From Loigolactobacillus iwatensis (GTDB lineage: Bacteria > Bacillota > Bacilli > Lactobacillales > Lactobacillaceae): a stretch of DNA of 64,000 nt. The notes below the pieces were generated by a model. The model was not told the DNA's origin. It ran no database searches and saw only the letters and a program-made list of their open reading frames with translations. Below are positions 27,812-36,537 of this stretch, one piece after another. A program made the position numbers and the translations under genes. The DNA is taken from NCBI RefSeq assembly GCF_003950295.1, contig NZ_RHNP01000015.1:1-64000 (forward strand). Direction: 5' to 3'. The stretch's first letter is position 1; every line of letters starts with the position of its first letter.

Positions 27812-28816
27812 ATGAGTGAAATCGGACAGAAATTACGTGATGCACGTGTTGAAAAGGGTTATACCCTGGATGATTTACAACAGATCACTAAAATCCAAAA
27901 GCGTTATTTGATCGCAATTGAGGAAGGGCACTTTGATCAGTTGCCTGGTGATTTTTACGTACGTGCGTTTGTTAAGCAATACGCAGATACCGTTGGGCTT
28001 GATAGTGAAGAGTTATTAACTGAATTTAATGACACTATTCCGCAGGTACGACCCCAGGAAGAAACAACTCCGGCAGCAGGTAAACCGGATACGCGAACGG
28101 CCAGTCGCCCATCTAATCAGGTGCTGGGCCAATTACAGCGTTATTTACCGACGATTATAGTGGTCGTCGTCGTAATTATTATTTTAGGCGTTGTTTTTGC
28201 TTTTACTCGCGGTAACCGGCAGCAAAGTAAGGCTGTTATTGATAGTTCCTCTGTCTCAGTTTCAGTCCAATCTAGCTCAAAGAAACAGTCGAGCTCAAAC
28301 GGATCTAGTCAAAGTCAGGCTAAAAAGGCAGCTAAGAAGCAAACAAAGGCGGCCACACCAAAGCTTGAGAATTTGACAAATACGACAACAACGGCAACCT
28401 TTAACTATACGAATGCGCCGACAACTAACAAACTGGCTCTCTATGCGGATGATTCTAAACAGGCATGGTCTTCAGTTACTGCTGGTGGTAAGACGGTTTG
28501 GCAAGGAACGTTGAAATCGGCCGAACAGACGATTAATTTACCGGCAGGAACAACCTCCTTTGTGATTCAAACCGGAAATGCGACGAACACCAAGGCTAAG
28601 TTAAATGATAAAACCGTTAATCTTGATCCGAAGAATGTTGGCGGAATTGTTAAGAAAATTACGATTAACATTCAAAACGCGGCCAATGCTACTAGTAGTT
28701 CTACTACTAGCTCGGCGGCGTCAAGTAGTTCAGTTGCCAGTCAAGGTACGAGCACACAGAGTAGTTCAGTAGCACAACAAAATACAACTAGTACATCCGC
28801 TACGACAACACGTTAA
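27812..28816 (+). CDS. rodZ: RodZ-like helix-turn-helix membrane protein (YmfM)
   Basis: A 334-residue protein. The N-terminal Xre-type HTH (MSEIGQKLRDARVEKGYTLDD, residues 1-70) contains the cell-shape rather than DNA-binding form known from RodZ, with YLIAIEEGHFDQLPGDFYVRAF following. One membrane helix lies at about 111-131 (YLPTIIVVVVVIIILGVVFAF). Outside are a Ser/Gln/Lys-rich stretch (145-190), a beta-rich DUF4115 domain (190-290) and a low-complexity Ser/Thr tail. RodZ links MreB to the wall elongation machine. It sits between ymfI and pgsA as in Bacillus and ends in a terminator. Confidence 0.88.
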   Translation: MSEIGQKLRDARVEKGYTLDDLQQITKIQKRYLIAIEEGHFDQLPGDFYVRAFVKQYADTVGLDSEELLTEFNDTIPQVRPQEETTPAAGKPDTRTASRPSNQVLGQLQRYLPTIIVVVVVIIILGVVFAFTRGNRQQSKAVIDSSSVSVSVQSSSKKQSSSNGSSQSQAKKAAKKQTKAATPKLENLTNTTTTATFNYTNAPTTNKLALYADDSKQAWSSVTAGGKTVWQGTLKSAEQTINLPAGTTSFVIQTGNATNTKAKLNDKTVNLDPKNVGGIVKKITINIQNAANATSSSTTSSAASSSSVASQGTSTQSSSVAQQNTTSTSATTTR

Positions 28817-28825
28817 TTGTTAAGT

Positions 28826-28898
28826 GAGTGGGCAAAGGCAAATTATAAGTGAAACTCTTATGATTGATTTTAAAAGAAACCTTTGGTCGCTCTTTTTT
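28826..28898 (+). terminator. Terminator of rodZ
   Basis: GAGTGGGCAAAGG (28826-28838) pairs, with wobbles, with CCTTTGGTCGCTC (28880-28892), followed by six T. Confidence 0.75.
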
Positions 28899-28984
28899 CT
28901 TGGCCGCTAAATAAAGATAGCGCTTTGAGCACTACGTAAGTTTATTACGGGGTAGAACTGATTTAAAATTAAGGAGGAATCCTC

Positions 28985-29572
28985 ATGAATTTACCAAACC
29001 GTTTAACTGTCATTCGAATTTTTTTAATCCCTATTTTTATACTGGTTGTTCTTGTCCCTTGGAGCATCGGTAGTGTGGCCATTGCTGGGACTTCAATTCC
29101 TTGGACCCAGGTTATTGGCACATTGATTTTTATAGTTGCGTCATTGACCGATTTAATCGATGGCCGCATTGCTCGTGGCCGCCATTTAGTCACAAATTTT
29201 GGTAAATTTGCTGATCCGTTGGCCGATAAAATGTTGGTTATGACGGCCTTTATTATTCTAGTGGGCATGGGCAAGGTACCTTCTTGGGTTGCCTCAATTA
29301 TTGTTTGCCGTGAGTTAGCCGTGACAGGTTTACGCCTACTTTTGGCCGAGAGCAATGAACATGTTGTTCTTGCGGCAGAAATGCCTGGAAAAATAAAAAC
29401 AACGACTCAAATGCTAGCCATTATCTTTTTATTTCTAAATAATGTTTTCTTTAATAATATTCATTTTCCAATGGCGTTAACTTTACTTTATATTTGCCTG
29501 TTCTTTACAATTTATTCAGGCATCCAGTATTTTTACGAAAGTCGCCATATTTTTGCGGATTCATTTCATTAA
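28985..29572 (+). CDS. pgsA: CDP-diacylglycerol--glycerol-3-phosphate 3-phosphatidyltransferase
   Basis: A 195-residue membrane enzyme with the CDP-alcohol phosphotransferase signature DG-x2-AR-x8-G-x3-D-x3-D, seen as DGRIARGRHL...GKFADPLAD at about 58-81. It makes phosphatidylglycerolphosphate, the precursor of phosphatidylglycerol, cardiolipin and lipoteichoic acid anchors. Membrane segments occupy the start, 35-55, 85-105 and the C-terminal half. AAGGAGG precedes the ATG. It is followed by a long-stem terminator. Confidence 0.94.
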   Translation: MNLPNRLTVIRIFLIPIFILVVLVPWSIGSVAIAGTSIPWTQVIGTLIFIVASLTDLIDGRIARGRHLVTNFGKFADPLADKMLVMTAFIILVGMGKVPSWVASIIVCRELAVTGLRLLLAESNEHVVLAAEMPGKIKTTTQMLAIIFLFLNNVFFNNIHFPMALTLLYICLFFTIYSGIQYFYESRHIFADSFH

Positions 29573-29588
29573 GTAGGAACCGAATGAC

Positions 29589-29688
29589 AGAACAAACGAA
29601 GTTAGATTTTAAAATTAATTTAGACTAAGGTACTTTAATTCAGATTAGTGCTAATAATTTTAGAACTAGACGTTTGTTCTTTTATTTT
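29589..29688 (+). terminator. Terminator of pgsA
   Basis: AGAACAAACG (29589-29598) pairs perfectly with CGTTTGTTCT (29671-29680), followed by TTTATTTT; the loop is long (72 bases) and AT-rich. Confidence 0.65.
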
Positions 29689-29747
29689 ACTTATAATTGC
29701 TCAATAGGTTTCTGAACTTTTTCGATAATTAATTTTAGAATAATTAG

Positions 29748-29853
29748 CCAGGGGAGTGGTTGAAAAAGTGCACAGGAACCTGCCTTTTCAATCACGTTTA
29801 CACCAAATTAGTCAGGAAAATACTAATAAAGGTCTTTTTTAAACCTTTCCTGG
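29748..29853 (-). repeat. Dispersed repeat family A, copy 5
   Basis: Read on the minus strand: CCAGGAAAGGTTTAAAAAAG, then CTTTATTAGTATTTTCCTG, CTAATTTGGTGTAAACG, TGATTGAAAAGGCA and CACTTTTTCAACCACTCCCCTGG. The two ends (CCAGGAAAGG-TTTAAAA and CCAGGGGAGTGGTTGAAA) are imperfect inverted repeats. This 106-bp copy is the most compact with both ends. The GAAA hairpin stem is partly broken here. It lies upstream of cinA. Confidence 0.7.
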
Positions 29854-29906
29854 GCAAAAATAATCAGTCATTTTTTGCAGAGGTTACTAAGTGTGGAGGA
29901 TAAAAT

Positions 29907-31154
29907 ATGCGTGCAGAAATTATTGCAGTTGGAACAGAAATACTTTTAGGTGAGATTACGAACACAACGACACCCTTTATTGCTCGACAATTGGCCGATT
30001 TAGGGATTGATGTTTACTATCAGAGCGTTGTGGGTGATAATGCAGATCGTTTGGAACAGGCAATTCAACTTGCGGATACGCGAAGTGATTTAATTATTTT
30101 AACTGGTGGACTAGGACCAACTAAAGATGATTTAACAAAACAAACTTTGGCGAAGCATGTAAATGAAAAATTAGTGATTAATGACGCGGCCATGGACGTC
30201 ATTAATCAGTATTTTGTGCGGGCACAGCACCCAATGACGGAAAATAATCGAATTCAAGCAATGCTGCCCGAGCATAGCCAGCCACTGGATAATCCTGTCG
30301 GTATGGCCGTTGGTGCACTCTACAAAGCAACTAAGCATACTTACATGTTATTGCCAGGACCGCCAAGTGAGCTGATCGCAATGTTTGAACAATCTGCTCG
30401 GCCCGTACTAGTAAAACTTTACTCACAGAATAATGTTTTGGTTTCCCGGGTTTTACGGTTCCACGGGATTGGGGAGTCGGAATTAGTTACGCGTTTGGCC
30501 GATCTAATTGATCACCAGACTAACCCAACCGTTGCTCCTTACGCAAAAACTAACGAGGTAACCTTGCGAATTACTGCTGAAGCAAAGCAAGAACAACTTG
30601 CCAATCAAATGCTGGATCAAATGGAAATTTCAATTAAAGCTCAGGTTGGAGATTATTTTTATGGTTACGGTGAGCATAATTCCTTGCCAGCCGTAGTAGT
30701 GAACTTACTAAAGCAGCGCCAGTTGTCAATAACTGCGGCCGAGAGTTTAACTGCTGGCATGTTTCAAAGTGAAATTGGTAGTATCGCTGGTGCATCGAGC
30801 ATTTTTAGTGGCGGTTTTGTAACTTACTCCTTGGCCGAAAAGGCACATTTACTAAATATTCCTACGGCCGATTTAAAGAAATTTGGTGTCGTTAGCGAAG
30901 AAACAGCGATTGCAATGGCCCAGCAAGCTAAGGCTACATTACAAACTGATATTGGGATTTCCTTTACTGGTGTGGCTGGGCCTGACGAGTTAGAAGGCCA
31001 GCCAGCCGGCACAGTTTATATTGGTGTCGCGTATCGTGATCAGGCGCCGGAAGCACATTTGTTCCATTTTTCGAGAACACGTAATTTTGTTCGGCAACAA
31101 AGTGTTTTAACTGGTTTCGATTTGTTACTGCATAAGTTGCAGGCCGATAAATAA
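29907..31154 (+). CDS. cinA: Competence/damage-inducible protein CinA (NMN deamidase)
   Basis: A 415-residue two-domain protein. The N-terminal molybdopterin-binding-like domain (MRAEIIAVGTEILLGEI, TGGLGPTKDD) hydrolyses ADP-ribose-type compounds in relatives; the C-terminal CinA domain (AESLTAGMFQSEIG, SFTGVAGPDE) deamidates nicotinamide mononucleotide in the pyridine nucleotide cycle. GGAGG precedes the start. In streptococci cinA and recA form a competence-induced operon; here they are adjacent but separated by a LexA-like box and a promoter. Confidence 0.93.
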   Translation: MRAEIIAVGTEILLGEITNTTTPFIARQLADLGIDVYYQSVVGDNADRLEQAIQLADTRSDLIILTGGLGPTKDDLTKQTLAKHVNEKLVINDAAMDVINQYFVRAQHPMTENNRIQAMLPEHSQPLDNPVGMAVGALYKATKHTYMLLPGPPSELIAMFEQSARPVLVKLYSQNNVLVSRVLRFHGIGESELVTRLADLIDHQTNPTVAPYAKTNEVTLRITAEAKQEQLANQMLDQMEISIKAQVGDYFYGYGEHNSLPAVVVNLLKQRQLSITAAESLTAGMFQSEIGSIAGASSIFSGGFVTYSLAEKAHLLNIPTADLKKFGVVSEETAIAMAQQAKATLQTDIGISFTGVAGPDELEGQPAGTVYIGVAYRDQAPEAHLFHFSRTRNFVRQQSVLTGFDLLLHKLQADK

Positions 31155-31159
31155 AAGTG

Positions 31160-31173
31160 AGAACACTTGTTCA
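31160..31173 (+). promoter_or_regulatory. LexA/DinR-type SOS box before recA
   Basis: AGAACACTTGTTCA contains the palindrome GAAC-N4-GTTC of Gram-positive SOS boxes (consensus CGAAC-N4-GTTCG). It lies 86 bases before the recA start and just upstream of a plausible promoter, TTGCTT (31183-31188) with TATCAT (31205-31210). The flanking AAAGTGA/TCACTTT can also form a weak cinA terminator. Confidence 0.65.
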
Positions 31174-31258
31174 CTTTATTCTTGCTTTTTTGAATTTAGT
31201 TCTGTATCATTGTTAATGAAATTGGTGAATAATTCACTTTTAACAAGGAGGATATCGC

Positions 31259-32419
31259 TTGGCTGATGAACGTAAGGCGGCTTTAGATGCTGCATTAAAA
31301 AAAATCGAAAAAAATTTTGGTAAGGGTTCAATTATGCGTTTAGGGGAAAAGGCGGATACACAGATCTCGACAATTCCGTCTGGTTCACTGGCATTGGATG
31401 AAGCTTTAGGTGTTGGTGGTTATCCTCGAGGTAGAATTGTTGAGGTTTATGGCCCTGAAAGCTCTGGTAAGACAACCGTAGCGTTACACGCAGTTGCTGA
31501 AGTTCAAAAACGTGGTGGAACTGCGGCGTACATTGATGCTGAAAATGCAATGGATCCTAAGTATGCCGCAAATTTAGGGGTTAATATTGATGATCTATTA
31601 CTTTCCCAACCGGATACCGGTGAACAAGGTCTAGAGATTGCCGATGCATTAGTTTCCAGTGGTGCGATTGATCTTGTTGTAGTGGATTCGGTAGCCGCCT
31701 TGGTACCACGAGCTGAAATTGAAGGCGAAATGGGCGATGCGCACGTGGGCTTGCAAGCACGTTTGATGTCGCAAGCACTGCGTAAGCTTTCTGGAACAAT
31801 TAACAAGACAAAAACAATTGCTATTTTTATTAATCAAATTCGTGAAAAAGTTGGTATTATGTTTGGTAATCCCGAAACGACTCCAGGTGGTCGTGCTTTG
31901 AAGTTTTATTCAACCATTCGGCTGGAAGTTCGACGGGCGGAGCAAATCAAGAATGGTACGGACATAATAGGTAATCGAGTTAAGATTAAGGTTGTTAAAA
32001 ACAAGGTTGCACCACCATTTAAGGTTGCACTAGTCGACATTATGTATGGTGAAGGTATTTCACAAACCGGTGAGTTAGTTGATATGGCGGTTGAAAAAGA
32101 TATTGTCGATAAAAGTGGCTCTTGGTACTCTTATGGTGAAGATCGAATTGGTCAAGGACGTGAAAACGCTAAGCATTATTTAAGCGATCATCCTGAAGTT
32201 ATGGCCGAAATCAAACAAAAAGTTCGTGAAGCTTACGGCATTGCTGAAGCAAGTGAGACACCTACGGAAACAAAGGCGGATGCTAAAGCGACAAAAGCAG
32301 AAAATAAGGTAGAATCAAGTGCTAATGCAAAGTCGGCGGCCAAAACAGATGCAAGTGTTAAGGCCAAAACAAATGCAAAAACACCAGATACAAAAGATCC
32401 TAGTCAATTAGATATCTAA
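31259..32419 (+). CDS. recA: Recombinase RecA
   Basis: A 386-residue RecA with a TTG start after AAGGAGG. Walker A is GPESSGKTT at 65-73; [22 protein letters not shown] and [20 protein letters not shown] (DNA-binding loops) are intact. The C-terminal 50 residues form an Ala/Lys/Thr-rich tail, longer than in E. coli. RecA drives homologous recombination and LexA self-cleavage. The SOS box upstream fits autoregulation. Transcription most likely ends in the terminator inside repeat family B. Confidence 0.96.
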   Translation: MADERKAALDAALKKIEKNFGKGSIMRLGEKADTQISTIPSGSLALDEALGVGGYPRGRIVEVYGPESSGKTTVALHAVAEVQKRGGTAAYIDAENAMDPKYAANLGVNIDDLLLSQPDTGEQGLEIADALVSSGAIDLVVVDSVAALVPRAEIEGEMGDAHVGLQARLMSQALRKLSGTINKTKTIAIFINQIREKVGIMFGNPETTPGGRALKFYSTIRLEVRRAEQIKNGTDIIGNRVKIKVVKNKVAPPFKVALVDIMYGEGISQTGELVDMAVEKDIVDKSGSWYSYGEDRIGQGRENAKHYLSDHPEVMAEIKQKVREAYGIAEASETPTETKADAKATKAENKVESSANAKSAAKTDASVKAKTNAKTPDTKDPSQLDI

Positions 32420-32430
32420 AGGTATGATCA

Positions 32431-32572
32431 GGAAGAGAAGTGGGACGAAGGTCGGTTTTGGGTTTACCGCGTAGCTTAGTTAGGCACGCGAACCCAGACT
32501 TTTGGTGCACGTTCTAGAGTAACGCTCAGAAATAGTAAGAGGCGGGGATAAAAATCCTAGCCTTTTTTATTT
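32431..32572 (+). repeat. Dispersed repeat family B, copy 1 (with terminator)
   Basis: Begins AAGTGGGACGAAGGTCGGTT and holds the family core ACCCAGACTTTTGGTGCACG then TTCTAGAGTAACG, AGAAATAGTAAGAGGC and a terminator GGCGGGGAT...ATCCTAGCC with six T. It follows recA by about 12 bases on the same strand and so probably ends its transcript. Confidence 0.75.
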
Positions 32573-32601
32573 TGTAATAATGTTACTAACTTTTAATAAA
32601 G

Positions 32602-32630
32602 TTGACATGACAGTCATTCAACTATAAAAT
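32602..32630 (+). promoter_or_regulatory. Promoter of rny
   Basis: TTGACA (32602-32607), 17 bases, TAAAAT (32625-32630). Confidence 0.65.
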
Positions 32631-32718
32631 AAAGGTTGTGTAAATAATCAAATAATAAACATCTTAAAATTTATATACGGTTAGTAATAATCGTTTTTGA
32701 TGATGCGGAGGTGAAGAT

Positions 32719-34281
32719 ATGAATCTATCTATCGCGATAATCCTCGCAGTCATCATGTTAGTTGTCGGTTTGATCTTAGGATATGTTCTACGTAAGCAGT
32801 TTCTTGAAAAACAATTAGATGCTGCACGTACAACTGCTGATAGCATCATCGCTGATGCAAAAAAAGAAGCTAAAACAAAGAAAAAAGAAGCTCTTTTAGA
32901 AGCAAAAGATGAAAATCATCGCTATCGGGCCGAGGTTGAAAATGAGTTAAAGGGGCGACGTGCTGACGTCACCAAGCAAGAAAATCGTTTAATTCAACGA
33001 GAAGAAACTATTGACCGCAAGGATGATACGCTTGATAAGAAAGAACGTTCTCTTGAAGATAAAGAGAATAAAATCAATGCGCGACAACAACTCATTGATG
33101 AAAAGCAAAAGGAAGTATCCTCGTTAATCGAGAAGCAACAAACAGAGTTGGAACGGGTGGCAGCACTTTCTAAAGATGATGCTCGTAATATATTGATGAA
33201 TCAATTGAAGTCAGATTTATCTGATGAACGAGCTGTTATGATCAAAGAAAGTGAAGATAAGGCAAAGGAAGAAGCAGATCGTAAGGCTAAGAGCTTAATT
33301 GCCTATGCCATTCAGCGTAGTGCAGCTGATTCTGTTTCTGAGACAACTGTTTCAGTTGTTAATTTGCCTAATGATGATATGAAAGGGCGCATTATTGGTC
33401 GTGAAGGACGTAATATTCGGACACTAGAAACCTTGACTGGTATTGACCTTATTATTGATGACACTCCGGAAGCTGTTGTTTTAAGTGGTTTCGATCCTGT
33501 TCGGCGTGAGATTGCCCGAATAGCACTTGAAAAGTTAATTCAGGATGGTCGTATTCATCCAGCTCGGATTGAAGAGATGGTTGAGAAGTCGCGTAAAGAA
33601 ATGGACGAACGAATTCGTCAGATTGGTGAAAAAGCTACTTTTGATCTTGGAATTCACAATCTGCACCCAGATTTAATTAAGATCTTGGGTCGGCTCCACT
33701 TCCGGACTAGTTACGGTCAAAATGTATTGGATCATTCGATTGAAGTTGCCAAGTTAGTTGGAGCACTTGCTGCAGAACTAGGCGAGGATGTTACATTAGC
33801 GAAACGCGCAGGATTATTACACGATATTGGTAAAGCTTTAGATCATGAAGTTGAAGGATCACACGTTGAAATTGGCGTTGAGATTGCTCGTAAGTACCAT
33901 GAAAATGAGGTTGTCGTTAATGCGATTGCTTCACATCATGGGGACGTTGAACCAACATCTGTTATTGCTGTTTTAGTGGCGGCAGGAGATGCTATTTCAG
34001 CTGCTCGACCAGGAGCTCGTTCTGAATCGTTAGAAAACTATATCCACCGTCTTGAAAAATTAGAAGCAATTACAAATAGTTTTGATGGGGTTAAGAATAG
34101 TTACGCGATTCAGGCTGGACGTGAAGTCCGAGTGATGGTTAAGCCAGAGGAAATTAGTGATTTAGACGCTGTTGTATTAGCTCGTGATATTCGCAAGCAA
34201 ATTGAAACGGAACTAGATTATCCTGGGCATATTAAAGTAACTGTAATTCGTGAAACAAGAACAATTGAATATGCTAAGTAG
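32719..34281 (+). CDS. rny: Ribonuclease Y
   Basis: A 520-residue RNase Y. One N-terminal membrane helix (about 3-24), a long charged coiled coil (25-190), a KH RNA-binding domain ([22 protein letters not shown], about 215-275) and an HD domain with [12 protein letters not shown] and SHHGD are in the usual order. It is the membrane-bound endonuclease that starts decay of many mRNAs in Firmicutes. GGAGGTG precedes the start. It follows recA as ymdA follows recA in Bacillus and ends in a good terminator. Confidence 0.96.
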   Translation: MNLSIAIILAVIMLVVGLILGYVLRKQFLEKQLDAARTTADSIIADAKKEAKTKKKEALLEAKDENHRYRAEVENELKGRRADVTKQENRLIQREETIDRKDDTLDKKERSLEDKENKINARQQLIDEKQKEVSSLIEKQQTELERVAALSKDDARNILMNQLKSDLSDERAVMIKESEDKAKEEADRKAKSLIAYAIQRSAADSVSETTVSVVNLPNDDMKGRIIGREGRNIRTLETLTGIDLIIDDTPEAVVLSGFDPVRREIARIALEKLIQDGRIHPARIEEMVEKSRKEMDERIRQIGEKATFDLGIHNLHPDLIKILGRLHFRTSYGQNVLDHSIEVAKLVGALAAELGEDVTLAKRAGLLHDIGKALDHEVEGSHVEIGVEIARKYHENEVVVNAIASHHGDVEPTSVIAVLVAAGDAISAARPGARSESLENYIHRLEKLEAITNSFDGVKNSYAIQAGREVRVMVKPEEISDLDAVVLARDIRKQIETELDYPGHIKVTVIRETRTIEYAK

Positions 34282-34287
34282 GGTTAG

Positions 34288-34332
34288 TAGGGGTAGTGAC
34301 GAAAGTATTTTTGTCATGGCCCCTATTTTTTT
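34288..34332 (+). terminator. Terminator of rny
   Basis: TAGGGGTAGTGAC pairs with GTCATGGCCCCTA and is followed by seven T. Confidence 0.85.
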
Positions 34333-34602
34333 GAGTATTGAGATCAAATTTTAAGTCAGAGGATATTTATTTATGCACCTTTTTGTTTCAGTGTCTAACG
34401 GGTATGAATACTGTTTACAAAATATTGGCCTATTATTGATTGGTTAATATTAGGAAATCGGTAAAATTAATTAATAAGCGGCAGGGTACAAAGGTGCGCT
34501 TAAAAGGCCACGTTACATATTTAGGAGAATAATTTAAAATTTGCCATATCTAGTTGGACTGCCAACTTCACTTTATTTAAACGAATATTAACTAGTTTAA
34601 GC
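34333..34602. other. Gene-free spacer before tagO
   Basis: No supported gene. A small perfect hairpin AGTTGG-ACTG-CCAACT lies at about 34552-34567. The segment GGTGCGCTTAAAAGGCCACG near 34493 faintly resembles the hairpin part of repeat family A but is too diverged to call. Confidence 0.35.
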
Positions 34603-34631
34603 TTGTGCAAGAAAATAGCAATTTGTATAAT
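34603..34631 (+). promoter_or_regulatory. Promoter of tagO
   Basis: TTGTGC (34603-34608), 17 bases, TATAAT (34626-34631), 41 bases before the tagO start. Confidence 0.7.
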
Positions 34632-34672
34632 GAAACTCAGTAGGTAGTGTAATTAGAAAGCGAGCGTACTTT

Positions 34673-35746
34673 ATGTTCAACATTTTCGTCAAACTATTTT
34701 TAACCGTATTTATTGCCGCAGTCTTGACGCCAATTGTTCGGCGGATTGCGATAAAAGTGGGTGCTGTAGATGACCCTAATGCTCGCCGGGTTAATAAAAT
34801 TCCAATCCCAACAATTGGTGGATTAGCGATTTTTATAGCCTTTACATTTTCAACGTTTGTTTTGTTGCGCGAGCAATTTCCAACACCTATCCTTTACAGT
34901 ATCTTTCTAGGTGAAGCGATCATTATTATCACAGGCTTGTTGGATGATATGATTGAGCTTTCGCCGTGGCAAAAACTGACGGGAATGCTATTAGCTGCTT
35001 TGGTTATTTATTACGTCGCTCAAATTCGGATTTTAACAATTAGTTTGCCGTGGATTGGGAAAATAAACTTAGGTATTTGGGGATTACCACTAACAATTTT
35101 ATGGATTTTGGCAATTACTAACGCAATTAATTTAATTGATGGGCTTGATGGCCTAGCAACTGGAGTTTCGTTAATTGCGTTACTGACAATGGGTTTAATT
35201 GCATACTTCTTTTTAAACGTTGATAATATTGATGTTCCAATTATGATCTTTGCTCTAGTAGCAAGTTTGATCGGCTTTTTACCATTTAATTTTCATCCGG
35301 CAAGTATTTTTTTAGGAGATACAGGGTCCTTATTCATTGGTTTTATGATTTCAGTTCTATCATTACAAGGTTTAAAAAATGCCACCGTAATTTCTGTTGT
35401 CATGCCCGTACTCGTTTTGGGCGTTCCGATCACGGATACCTTCTATGCCATTGTTCGGCGTTTATTAAACCATCGGCCGATTATGGAGGCTGATAAGCAT
35501 CATTTACACCATCGTTTGATGCAAATGGGCCTAACCCACCGACAAACAGTTATTGCGATTTATGGAATTGCCTTAATCTTTTCATTAATTGCACTATTAC
35601 TACCGCTATCTAGTTTTTGGGGATCGATTGCGTTAACCGTGGCGGTGTTAATCAGTTTAGAGATTTTTGTCGAGGAAATTGGGTTGATTGGTCCTAAACG
35701 ACAACCCTTGTTAAAGCTAATCCGGTATATAATCCATAATAAATAA
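34673..35746 (+). CDS. tagO: Undecaprenyl-phosphate GlcNAc-1-phosphate transferase TagO
   Basis: A 357-residue polytopic enzyme of the MraY/WecA family with about ten membrane segments. Landmarks are VDDPNARRVNKIPIPTIGG, GLLDDMIELSPW, NAINLIDGLDGLATG, FLPFNFHPASIFLGDTGSL (catalytic and Mg-binding aspartates) and the His-rich loop DKHHLHHRLMQMG. It transfers GlcNAc-1-phosphate from UDP-GlcNAc to undecaprenyl phosphate, the first step of wall teichoic acid and related glycopolymers. The ribosome site is weak (AGAAAGCGAG). Convergent with yigZ. Confidence 0.92.
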   Translation: MFNIFVKLFLTVFIAAVLTPIVRRIAIKVGAVDDPNARRVNKIPIPTIGGLAIFIAFTFSTFVLLREQFPTPILYSIFLGEAIIIITGLLDDMIELSPWQKLTGMLLAALVIYYVAQIRILTISLPWIGKINLGIWGLPLTILWILAITNAINLIDGLDGLATGVSLIALLTMGLIAYFFLNVDNIDVPIMIFALVASLIGFLPFNFHPASIFLGDTGSLFIGFMISVLSLQGLKNATVISVVMPVLVLGVPITDTFYAIVRRLLNHRPIMEADKHHLHHRLMQMGLTHRQTVIAIYGIALIFSLIALLLPLSSFWGSIALTVAVLISLEIFVEEIGLIGPKRQPLLKLIRYIIHNK

Positions 35747-35852
35747 AAAAACGAACTGTATTTCCACAAGACTCCGAAGTGAATTCCAAGATTGGGTAAA
35801 AAGACCAATTTTTGGGGTTCACTTCATTTTTGTTGAAAAGATAGCTCGTTTT
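35747..35852. terminator. Bidirectional terminator between tagO and yigZ
   Basis: AAAAAACGA and TCGTTTTTT frame the region; inside, GAAGTGAATTCCAA pairs with TTGGGGTTCACTTC. A and T tracts at the two ends serve convergent transcripts. Confidence 0.8.
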
Positions 35853-36491
35853 TTATTGTTCGAAGGGAACTTCATGGTAACGTGTATGGCCTAATTTAAA
35901 CGTAACTTGGCCGCTGAGTAGGTTAGTGATGGCTGCTTTAGTAACTTCTACTTGTTCGCTAGCAACTAGGATAATTAGGTTGACGTTAACTGCGTAGGTG
36001 GTATCGGTGACCGTTAAATGATTGGCCTCAAGGTAGTGTTCTAGGGTGCCTTGTTGCTTATAAGTAATTTGAACTTGTAATTCTTGTTGCAAGGTTCCCT
36101 GGACTAACCCAATTGCCGCAGTTGCTTCGGACACTGAATGGCTGTACGCACGAATTAGGCCACCGGCGCCCAGTTTAATTCCCCCAAAATAACGGGTTGT
36201 TACCACAAGTGTGTTTGTCAAATGTTGCCGTTGTAAAACGTTAAGCATCGGCGCACCGGCAGTTCCGGATGGTTCACCATCGTCACGCATATGCTGGATA
36301 TCATTATGATCACCTAATACATAAGCACTACAGTGGTGGTTGGCCTTGTAATGTTCCTTTTTTATTTGTGTAAGAATTGCGTCTGCTTCAGCAGAATCCT
36401 TTATTCTAGCTAAATAACAAATAAAGCGGGACTTCTTAATTTCAATTTCGTGGGTGCCATTATGAGCAATGGCAACATAATTTTTTAGCAT
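35853..36491 (-). CDS. YigZ/IMPACT family protein
   Basis: A 212-residue protein. The N-terminal IMPACT domain carries KKSRFICYLARI, HHCSAYVLGD, DDGEPSGTAGAPML and TRYFGGIKLGAGGLIRAYS; a ferredoxin-like DUF1949 domain follows (about 135-205). Eukaryotic IMPACT regulates GCN1/GCN2; the bacterial role is unproven, possibly translation or RNA related. AAGGAG precedes the start. It is divergent from comFA, an arrangement common in Bacilli. Confidence 0.9.
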   Translation of the reverse strand: MLKNYVAIAHNGTHEIEIKKSRFICYLARIKDSAEADAILTQIKKEHYKANHHCSAYVLGDHNDIQHMRDDGEPSGTAGAPMLNVLQRQHLTNTLVVTTRYFGGIKLGAGGLIRAYSHSVSEATAAIGLVQGTLQQELQVQITYKQQGTLEHYLEANHLTVTDTTYAVNVNLIILVASEQVEVTKAAITNLLSGQVTFKLGHTRYHEVPFEQ

Positions 36492-36537
36492 TTTTATGAC
36501 TCCTTAAACGTAATTTAATATTAGAGGGGGACTATTA

